A DNA stretch of 64,000 nt from Nocardia sienata NBRC 100364. GTDB taxonomy: Bacteria; Actinomycetota; Actinomycetes; Mycobacteriales; Mycobacteriaceae. The stretch covers positions 1 to 64,000 of the forward strand of contig NZ_BDBX01000008.1 in assembly GCF_001613205.1 (NCBI RefSeq), given 5' to 3'. The number at the start of each line of letters is the position of its first letter. The first letter of the stretch is position 1. Shown here piece after piece: positions 39,146-46,107 of the stretch. The notes under the pieces are model-generated. The model saw only the letters and a program-made list of their open reading frames with translations, made no database searches and was not told where the DNA came from. A program made the translations under genes and the position numbers.

Positions 39146-39223
39146 ATGTGGATCATCGTGGCTGTCGCCGTCATCAGTTGTGTGCTCATCGCGATCGGCT
39201 TCGCGCTGGGTCTGCCGGACTGA
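39146..39223 (+). CDS. 25-aa single-pass membrane peptide
   Basis: The frame encodes almost only a transmembrane segment (MWIIVAVAVISCVLIAIGFA, then LGLPD). No ribosome site, but a -10 hexamer sits at leaderless distance. Lies after the transpeptidase terminator and convergent with a small membrane protein. Such peptides are easily missed and are hard to prove from sequence. Confidence 0.45.
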   Translation: MWIIVAVAVISCVLIAIGFALGLPD

Positions 39224-39298
39224 GCTGCCGCCGGACCGCTCGATAGCCCGCCCGCGCCGCAGCGGACGGGCTCGCTGTATCGCCCGGCTTCCGGCGGA

Positions 39299-39553
39299 TC
39301 AGTCGGCGTCGGCCGCGGTGCTGTCCCGCGCCGATTCCCGATCGGGCCGGTCGAGTGCCACCGGACGCAGTAGCGCCCAGGTCACGAAGGCCGCGGCGAC
39401 CACCACCAGGGCCAGGCCCGCCCACAGGTTCACATTGATACCGCCGGTTTTCGCCTCCTCGTCGACGGTGTCGTGAACGAGTCCGGTGATCACCAGGATG
39501 ATGCCGTAGAGGCCGAGCAGGCCGCCCACAATGGTGCGGATATCGAAGAGCAC
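39299..39553 (-). CDS. Small two-helix membrane protein beside the symporter
   Basis: 84 aa; GTG start. Two hydrophobic segments (IVGGLLGLYGIILVITGLV and WAGLALVVVAAAFVTWALL) separated by a charged loop, and an acidic tail. Starts 10 nt after the symporter stop, so same transcript. Small proteins beside SSS transporters are common; this may be an accessory subunit. Confidence 0.75.
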   Translation of the reverse strand: MLFDIRTIVGGLLGLYGIILVITGLVHDTVDEEAKTGGINVNLWAGLALVVVAAAFVTWALLRPVALDRPDRESARDSTAADAD

Positions 39554-39563
39554 GATGGTTGTC

Positions 39564-41294
39564 CTATCCGGTGGCGATATTGAGGACGATCACGAGCACC
39601 AGCGCGATACCCGCCAGCAGGACCGGGCGCTGATACCAGGGCAGGGTGGCGGCCTCGGGATCCGTGCGCAGTTCGCGCGGCGTCTCCGAGTAGACGAGCC
39701 CGACCAGCTCGGCGGCCGGTTTCGGCGCGGTCACCATGGTCACGGCCACGCTGACCAGAATATCCACCACGAAGGCCGCGCCGGCGGCAACAAAGCTGAC
39801 GCCCTGCCCCGAGAGCGAGAACACCTCCGTCTCGTTCAGGACGAAGATGGTCACCGCCACCGCGGTACCGGCCACCAGCCCGGTCCAACCGGCCGTGGGC
39901 GTCATGCGTTTCCAGAACATGCCCAGGATGAAGGTGGCGAACAGGGGCGCGTTGAAGAAACTGAACAGCGTCTGCAGGTAGTCCATGATGTTGCTGAACC
40001 CGCCGGCGATGAACGCGGTGAAGATGGCGGCGACGGTGGCGCCCACCGTGGCCAGCCGCCCGACCCGCAGGTAGTAGCCGTCGGATCTGTCCTTGACCAC
40101 GTACTGCTGCCACAAGTCGATACTGAACACCGTGTTGAACGCCGAGACGTTGGCCGCCATACCGGCCATGAACGCGGCCAGCAGGCCGGCCAGGCCGACC
40201 CCGAGCAGACCGTTGGGCAGGACTTCCTTCATGAGATAGAGCAGCGCCTGGTTGTAGGTGACGTCGCTTTCCACGTCCGGATTCGCGGTGACCGCCGCTT
40301 TGTACTGGGCCATCTGCGGGACGAGTACCGCGCTGATCATGCCGGGAATGATGACGATCAGCGGAATGAGGATCTTCGGATACGCGCCGATGATCGGGGT
40401 GCGGCGCGCGGCGGCGATGGAATGGGTGGCCAGCGCACGCTGCACTTCGACGAAGTTGGTGGTCCAGTAACCGAACGAGAGCACGAATCCGAGACCGAAG
40501 ACGATGCCGAGGATGGACAGGAAATCATTGGCGAAGCCCGACAGCGCGTTACCCGGCCAGGAGTCCAGCTGTTCGGGGCCGCCGGGGGAGGCGGCCACTT
40601 TGTCCTGTAATCCGTCCCAGCCGCCGACCCGGTGCAGGCCGATCAGGGTGAGCGGGAGCAGTGCGGCCACGATGACGAAGAACTGCAGGACCTCGTTGTA
40701 GATCGCCGCCGACAACCCGCCCAGGGTGATGTAGGAGAGCACGATGATCGCCGCCACGATCACCGCGACCCACAGCGGCCAGCCCAGCAGGACATTGAGG
40801 ATGGTGCCGAGCAGATAGAGGTTGACCCCGGCGATGAGGACCTGGGCCACCGCGAAACTGAGCGCGTTCACCAGATGCGCGCCGGTGCCGAAGCGGCGGC
40901 GCATGAACTCCGGCACGCTGCGCACCTTGGAGCCGTAGTAGAACGGCATCATCACCACGCCGAGGAAGAGCATGGCCGGGACCGCGCCGATCCAGAAGTA
41001 GTGGAAGGCGGGGAAACCGTATTCGGCGCCGTTGGCCGACATACCCATGATCTCGACCGCGCCGAGATTTGCCGAGATGAAGGCGAGGCCGGTGACCCAG
41101 GCCGGTAGGGACCGTCCGGAGAGGAAGAAATCCATACTCGACGACACCCGTTGCCGGGCCAGTAGCCCGATGCCGAGGACGAAGACGAAATAGAGGGCGA
41201 CGATCGCGTAGTCGACGGGCTGGGCGTCGAGCCGCAGTACCTCGCCTTCCGCGACCAGTGAAACGACCTCGTGGGATAGCTCGTGCTGCGACAT
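39564..41294 (-). CDS. Sodium:solute symporter (SSS family)
   Basis: 576 aa; ATG 41294 with CGAGGAG upstream. About 13 hydrophobic segments, with family motifs FFLSGRSLPAWVTGLAFISANL, SVPEFMRRRFG and TLGGLSAAIYNEVLQFF. SGLT-like members carry sugars, others take proline, pantothenate or acetate; the substrate is not readable here. Confidence 0.9.
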   Translation of the reverse strand: MSQHELSHEVVSLVAEGEVLRLDAQPVDYAIVALYFVFVLGIGLLARQRVSSSMDFFLSGRSLPAWVTGLAFISANLGAVEIMGMSANGAEYGFPAFHYFWIGAVPAMLFLGVVMMPFYYGSKVRSVPEFMRRRFGTGAHLVNALSFAVAQVLIAGVNLYLLGTILNVLLGWPLWVAVIVAAIIVLSYITLGGLSAAIYNEVLQFFVIVAALLPLTLIGLHRVGGWDGLQDKVAASPGGPEQLDSWPGNALSGFANDFLSILGIVFGLGFVLSFGYWTTNFVEVQRALATHSIAAARRTPIIGAYPKILIPLIVIIPGMISAVLVPQMAQYKAAVTANPDVESDVTYNQALLYLMKEVLPNGLLGVGLAGLLAAFMAGMAANVSAFNTVFSIDLWQQYVVKDRSDGYYLRVGRLATVGATVAAIFTAFIAGGFSNIMDYLQTLFSFFNAPLFATFILGMFWKRMTPTAGWTGLVAGTAVAVTIFVLNETEVFSLSGQGVSFVAAGAAFVVDILVSVAVTMVTAPKPAAELVGLVYSETPRELRTDPEAATLPWYQRPVLLAGIALVLVIVLNIATG

Positions 41295-41646
41295 GCGACG
41301 TTCTCCTCGAAGCGGTCCCGGACAACCGCGCGCGACTCGCGTCATCGCTTCTACCGATGGCTGGCCGCACTACCAGACCGGCTCTGGTGTATAAAACGTA
41401 CCGCGCTGGACGGCCGTCCGGGTGCTGTCCGGCGGAATCGGGCGTGTCCGTGAATACGAGTCCCGGTGGCCGGTCTTCGTCCGGCCCCGAGCACAGTGGT
41501 GCGGGCGCAGGCTCTCGTGCGCCGTCCCGTGTGTTGCTACCATGGACGACGGCGCATCCAATCGCATTGTGCGCCAGGGAGTTTCATGGGTCCCTGGCGC
41601 CACTGTGGTGTGCGCGGGTTTCGTGGTCGCCGAAGTAGGGGTCGCC
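41295..41646. other. Divergent region between symporter and NERD-like gene
   Basis: 352 bp. A TACCAT hexamer with upstream TG (extended -10 type) lies at 41538-41543, and a hairpin at 41571-41600. No gene supported. Confidence 0.5.
41571..41600 (+). promoter_or_regulatory. Hairpin in the putative leader of the NERD-like gene
   Basis: 10-bp perfect stem (41571-41580 with 41591-41600) around a 10-nt loop, 46 nt upstream of the GTG. Could be a leader structure or a repressor site. Confidence 0.4.
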
Positions 41647-44070
41647 GTGATTGTACGCGTGCAGAGCACCGAATTGTCGGGCGTTCAACGTTTTGTCCGG
41701 CGACTCATATCCGATTGGGGTCCGGGCGCCGAGCGGATGGGCGGTGTGGCACTGCTCGGCTCGCCGCAGCCGCGTTCGCGCCGCCGGGCCGCGCCGGACA
41801 CCGACCTGCTGGTCTGGACGCCGTACGCCTGCACCCTGGTGGTACTGGCCGATTTCGGTTCGGTCCAGCACGGGGTGCTCACCACCGGCCCCACCGGGCG
41901 CTGGCAGATCGGCGACGGTTTCGCGGATCTGCGCATCGGGAAGTCCGCGCCGAATCCGATACTGCGTGGGCGCAAAGTGCGCAACGAACTGGTCGCGCTC
42001 TTCCGGCGGCACGGCCTGTCCGAACATATCGATGTACTCGTGGTGCTGATCCCCAAGACCGGCTCACGAATCATCTGGACGCCGCCTCCGCCGGTGGACG
42101 GCATCGATACCGTCCTGGTCCGGATCGGGCGCTCCGAGGGTTTGGCGGAGTATTTCGAGCGTGCGGCCGTGGGGCCGGTGCGCTGGCGCGGTGAGGACAT
42201 CGCGCGGGCCTTCGAGATCCTGGGAGCGCCACGGTATCTGCCCGATCCGGACGCGCTCGAGGAGGAGGGATTTTTCTTCGCGCCCGGAAGCACCGCCGGT
42301 ATTCGTGCCGTGTCGGGCGCATCCTCGGGGCCGACGGTTCCGGGCGAACCGAGGCCTGTCGCGCCGATATCCGCGGCGTCCGCACTGTCCCGGGAACGGG
42401 GCGTCACCGGAGACTTCGCCTCTTCGCCGCAGAGTGTGTCCGCGGAACAGGATGCCCTCTCCTGTCCACCGATCCGGCATTCGGGCGCTTCGCCCGCACC
42501 GACGGCCACTCCGGACGAGTCTCCGGAGCGCGGCGATGCCACCCGTGAAACCGTCGCGGGCTCGGTCGATTCCGGGGAGTCGCCGATCGGAGACGAGCAC
42601 CGGCCGGAGAGCGAGGCGGCGAGCTCGGCAGGTAGGCGGGCCACGGGTACCGCGGCTGGTACGCGGACCGAATCGGATCAATGGGTTTCCGGGCCGGATG
42701 CCGGGGTGGAGCGCGGTGCCGGGCGCCCGGCTGTGGGGGAACCGGGTGTCGGGGGCGAGGATACCGGCCGAGGGCGGGACGAAGGTGGTTCCGGTGGCGC
42801 GGCCGCGGGGCCACGGCAGCGGCTCGAGGTCTCGGATCGGGAGACCGGCCCGGAGCCGAGGGTGCAGACCGGCTCGCCGGCGGTCGCGGTCGAGAGCGGT
42901 GATCCCGCGGCTGCCACGGCCGAGTACGGGAGCGCGACGGCTGCGCCCGCTGCGCCGGAGGCGGGGCCGATACGTGAGACCGGGGAAGCGAGCGACTTCC
43001 GCGCGGAATCGGGCCCTACTCCGGTGCGCTCGGTGCTGCGCAGTCGGTTCGGTGCCGGGGGTAGTGGCCCGGGGCAGGAACCGGGCGAATCCGCCTCGCC
43101 CGCGGTCCGATACCGCGACGTCGCGGTGGATCCCGGCGAACAGGCTGCGCCGGGGCCGGCGGTGGCGCGCGGATTCGCCGGGTCGCAGACGGACCGCGAT
43201 CCGGACGGTTCCGCCCGTATCGGGCCCCGCCCGCCCGGGCGCGGCGGCCGGGACTTCGCCGATACGGCCGCCCCCGATGCCGATCACGGCCACCGCAGTG
43301 GTGACCGTGTTGCGGCCCGGGTGCGGCGGGGTCTCGCCGGGCTGCGGGAGATCCCGGTGCGAGCACGCCGGACGGCGGCGGGTCCGCACCCGGTTGCCCG
43401 GCCACCGCGGGAGCCTTGGGCGGGTCGCGCCTACGGCAAACCGGCGCGCCGCGGGAAGGACCTGCGGTATCCGGTGGCGCTGGGGCTGGCCGGGGTGGCG
43501 ATCGCGGCCGTGGCGGCAACGGTTTTCGCGGCCTCCGGGTTCGCCCGGTTCGATGTGACCGAATACGGTGCGCTGTGCGGCGGGGGCGAGGGGAATCCCG
43601 CCGCCGCACCCTATTCGGCGGCCGGACCCAGCCCGGTGTATCTCGGCGGGGAACTGCCCGACTACACCGCGTTCGGTCCCTCCGCGGTATGGCGTCCGAT
43701 CGATTCCGGCGCGGTGCAGCTGGTGGCGTGTGTGGACCGGGAACGTCGTGGGGAACTCGTGTACACCTGCCAGTACCCGCCTGCGCCCGGGCAGCCCGTG
43801 GGCCGGACCCTCAACCTCTTCACGGCGGTCTATCGCCTCACGGTCTACGAGGCCCGTACCGGTAACCGGCTGGCCGCGATGGAGGTCACCGGCGACCGGT
43901 ACGGTACCGACCCCGCTGTAGCGGAACCGGATCCGTGCCGCGCGGCCACCGGCGCGCCCGAGGACGGACTACCGGGACGCCGGTACAGCCGGCCCTCCCA
44001 TCAGCAGATCGAGCAGGCCCTCACACCGTTCGTGGTACCGGCGTCCGAGCGGATCCGGGCCGCTCGCTGA
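41647..44070 (+). CDS. Large NERD-like, single-pass membrane protein with exported C-terminus
   Basis: 807 aa from GTG 41647 (AGTAGGGG upstream; start uncertain). Residues 1-210 resemble a NERD-type nuclease fold (PDTDLLVWTPYACTLVVLAD, then NPILRGRKVRNELVALFRR), but the catalytic E-x-K is not evident. Residues 215-600 are Gly/Pro/Glu/Arg-rich low complexity. One transmembrane helix lies near 608-632 (PVALGLAGVAIAAVAATVFA), followed by a 170-residue outer domain with four Cys (CGGG, ACVD, YTCQ, DPCR). The layout suggests a sensor or scaffold. Function unknown. Confidence 0.75.
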   Translation: MIVRVQSTELSGVQRFVRRLISDWGPGAERMGGVALLGSPQPRSRRRAAPDTDLLVWTPYACTLVVLADFGSVQHGVLTTGPTGRWQIGDGFADLRIGKSAPNPILRGRKVRNELVALFRRHGLSEHIDVLVVLIPKTGSRIIWTPPPPVDGIDTVLVRIGRSEGLAEYFERAAVGPVRWRGEDIARAFEILGAPRYLPDPDALEEEGFFFAPGSTAGIRAVSGASSGPTVPGEPRPVAPISAASALSRERGVTGDFASSPQSVSAEQDALSCPPIRHSGASPAPTATPDESPERGDATRETVAGSVDSGESPIGDEHRPESEAASSAGRRATGTAAGTRTESDQWVSGPDAGVERGAGRPAVGEPGVGGEDTGRGRDEGGSGGAAAGPRQRLEVSDRETGPEPRVQTGSPAVAVESGDPAAATAEYGSATAAPAAPEAGPIRETGEASDFRAESGPTPVRSVLRSRFGAGGSGPGQEPGESASPAVRYRDVAVDPGEQAAPGPAVARGFAGSQTDRDPDGSARIGPRPPGRGGRDFADTAAPDADHGHRSGDRVAARVRRGLAGLREIPVRARRTAAGPHPVARPPREPWAGRAYGKPARRGKDLRYPVALGLAGVAIAAVAATVFAASGFARFDVTEYGALCGGGEGNPAAAPYSAAGPSPVYLGGELPDYTAFGPSAVWRPIDSGAVQLVACVDRERRGELVYTCQYPPAPGQPVGRTLNLFTAVYRLTVYEARTGNRLAAMEVTGDRYGTDPAVAEPDPCRAATGAPEDGLPGRRYSRPSHQQIEQALTPFVVPASERIRAAR

Positions 44071-44190
44071 GCGCGGCCGCTCCGGTGCCGAACTGCGGGC
44101 GGGCGCCCTCGTAGCCGTTAGGCTCGGGACACCCGCCGATCATCGCCGCACCGGTCCCGGTGGCGGCCCGACCCCAGGAGATTCAGCACA

Positions 44191-44946
44191 GTGGGCACTG
44201 GTTCGATCCTCATCACCGGCGCGAGTTCCGGCCTGGGCGCCGAAATGGCCCGGCAGTTCGCCGCTCTCGGCTACGATCTGGCCCTCTGCGCGCGCCGCAC
44301 CGAGCGCCTCGACGAGCTCGCGGCGGAGATCGCGGCGGCCCATCCTCGGGTCGAGGTGCGGGTCGCGGCGCTGGATGTCACCGATTTCGATGCCGTACCG
44401 AAGGTGTTCGACCGGTTCGCCGCCGAGCTCGGCCGGATCGACCGGGTGATCGTCAATGCCGGCCTCGGCAAGGGGGTGCCGTTCGGGAAAGGTGGTGACC
44501 GCCCCAACCGGCAGACCGTCCAGACCAATTTCCTCGGCGCCATGGCCCAGATGGAGGCGGCCATGAAGATCTTCCGCGCGCAGGGCGGCGGTCACCTTGT
44601 GGTGATCTCCTCGATCTCCGCGGTACGCGGTATGCCCAAGACGATGACCGCCTATGCCGCGAGCAAGGCCGGCGTGGCCGCGCTGGCCGAGGGTATCGCC
44701 GCGGAACGGGTCCCGGGTGTGGACGTCTCGATCGTCTACCCGGGTTATATCGCTTCGGAGATGAACGACAAGGCCTCGCATCCGCCCACTTTCCTGGTCG
44801 ATACCCGCACCGGCGTCCGCTCCATGGTGTCGGCGATCGAGAAGCGGAGGTTCAAGGCCTACTGCCCGGCGTGGCCGTGGGTGCCGCTGGCCTACGCGAT
44901 GAAGGTGCTGCCGCTGTCCATCGTGCGCCGGCTCGCCGGGATTTGA
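44191..44946 (+). CDS. Short-chain dehydrogenase/reductase
   Basis: 251 aa; AGGAGATT upstream of GTG. Cofactor motif TGASSGLG, NAG in IVNAGLG, catalytic Ser in VISSISAV and Y-x3-K in YAASKAG. C-terminal hydrophobic helix (LAYAMKVLPLSIVRRL) as in membrane-associated mycobacterial SDRs. Substrate unknown. Confidence 0.9.
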   Translation: MGTGSILITGASSGLGAEMARQFAALGYDLALCARRTERLDELAAEIAAAHPRVEVRVAALDVTDFDAVPKVFDRFAAELGRIDRVIVNAGLGKGVPFGKGGDRPNRQTVQTNFLGAMAQMEAAMKIFRAQGGGHLVVISSISAVRGMPKTMTAYAASKAGVAALAEGIAAERVPGVDVSIVYPGYIASEMNDKASHPPTFLVDTRTGVRSMVSAIEKRRFKAYCPAWPWVPLAYAMKVLPLSIVRRLAGI

Positions 44947-44968
44947 GCGTTCCCGTGCGCGGGCCGGC

Positions 44969-45418
44969 TCATTCCAGTCGCTCGAGCACTGCCACGGCTG
45001 TGGAGAGGTCGGTGAGCGCGGCCACGATCTCGGTCAGGCGCTCGATACCGAGTTCGGCGGTGAGCCGGGTGGCGAACTCCGCGTGCCGCGGCGTGATGCG
45101 GGCCACGGCGGCATGCCCGGCGTCGGTGATCGCGACCAGTTTGGCGCGCCGGTGCGCCGGGTTCGGCCGGTATTCCGCGAGGCCGCGTTCCACCAGCAGG
45201 TCGGCGATCCGCTGCACCCCCTGCCGGGTGACGCCCATCGCCCGGGCGATGCCGGCCACCGGGAGTGGTTCGTGCAGTACGGCGCCCAGCACCTGCCACC
45301 AGGCGGCGGTGAGACCGGCCGGCCCGGCCAGGTTCTCGGCGATCGCGAGGAACTGGCCGTTGAGCCGGAACGAGGTGATGGCGGCCGTGCTGAACAGCTG
45401 CTGTTCGGGATTCTGCAC
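44969..45418 (-). CDS. MarR-family regulator
   Basis: 149 aa. Winged helix: AGLTAAWWQVLGAVLHEP, IARAMGVTRQGVQRIADLLV, ERGLAEYRPNPAHRRAKLV. GTG start, 12 nt after the DJ-1-like gene, so the two form one operon. Likely binds the twin boxes at 46066-46100. Confidence 0.9.
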   Translation of the reverse strand: MQNPEQQLFSTAAITSFRLNGQFLAIAENLAGPAGLTAAWWQVLGAVLHEPLPVAGIARAMGVTRQGVQRIADLLVERGLAEYRPNPAHRRAKLVAITDAGHAAVARITPRHAEFATRLTAELGIERLTEIVAALTDLSTAVAVLERLE

Positions 45419-45430
45419 GGTGCCCGGACC

Positions 45431-46066
45431 TCAGACCGCCGCCTGCCGCGCCTCGTATTCCGCCAGGACCGCGTAGCCCGCCGGGTCCCCCGCGCTGAAC
45501 AGGCGGTACCAGCCGTCGAGTACCTCGGGTTCGTAGATTTCCAGGGCGCCCAGCACTTCGCGCGCGAACTCGAAGGGTGCGGTGGAATTGGCCGTGATCA
45601 CCCCGCGATCGGTGACCGCGGGTTCGTTTACATAGTGTTCGCCGCCGGCGTAGCCACTGGCAGCCAGGAATTCGGCGATATTGCTGGTGTGCCGGCGGTC
45701 GTCGAGCAGGCCCGCCCGCGCGAGGCCGTAGGTCGCGCCGCAGATCGCGGCGACCGGGACGCCGGCCGCGGCGAATTCGCGGGCCTTCTGGGCGAAGGGA
45801 TCCAGCTCGCCGAGTTCCCAGCCGGTGGCGCCCGGCAGGATGAGCATGGCGCTGTCGGCCGGGGCGAGCTCGGCCAGGGCGATATCGGGCACGATCCGCA
45901 TGCCGCCCATCGTGGTGACGGGCTCGGTGCTCACTCCGACGGTACGGGTGCGGTAGGCGCCCGGTTCACGGTGCCAGGCGTCGTTGTTGATATGCGCGGT
46001 CGCGGCGCCCACCTCCCAGTCGGCGAGAGTGTCGAAGACGGCCACGTGCACGATTTGCGGGATCAT
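45431..46066 (-). CDS. DJ-1/PfpI family protein
   Basis: 211 aa. Nucleophile elbow VAAICGATYGLARAG (Cys) with the preceding AMLILPGATGWEL. The PfpI group includes glyoxalase III, chaperones and isonitrile hydratase. The start codon lies inside the first operator box, and a -35/-10 pair is placed so that the message would be leaderless. Co-transcribed with MarR. Confidence 0.88.
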   Translation of the reverse strand: MIPQIVHVAVFDTLADWEVGAATAHINNDAWHREPGAYRTRTVGVSTEPVTTMGGMRIVPDIALAELAPADSAMLILPGATGWELGELDPFAQKAREFAAAGVPVAAICGATYGLARAGLLDDRRHTSNIAEFLAASGYAGGEHYVNEPAVTDRGVITANSTAPFEFAREVLGALEIYEPEVLDGWYRLFSAGDPAGYAVLAEYEARQAAV

Positions 46067-46100
46067 GACAACATACTGTCAATACGACATCATATTGTCA
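46066..46100 (-). promoter_or_regulatory. Twin MarR-type operators over a leaderless promoter
   Basis: Two 16-bp dyads TGACA-N6-TGTCA (46066-46081) and CGACA-N6-TGTCA (46085-46100), 19 nt apart. On the minus strand TTGACA (46101-46096), 17 nt, then CAGTAT ending 6 nt before the DJ-1 ATG. Confidence 0.65.
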
Positions 46101-46107
46101 AACCGGG

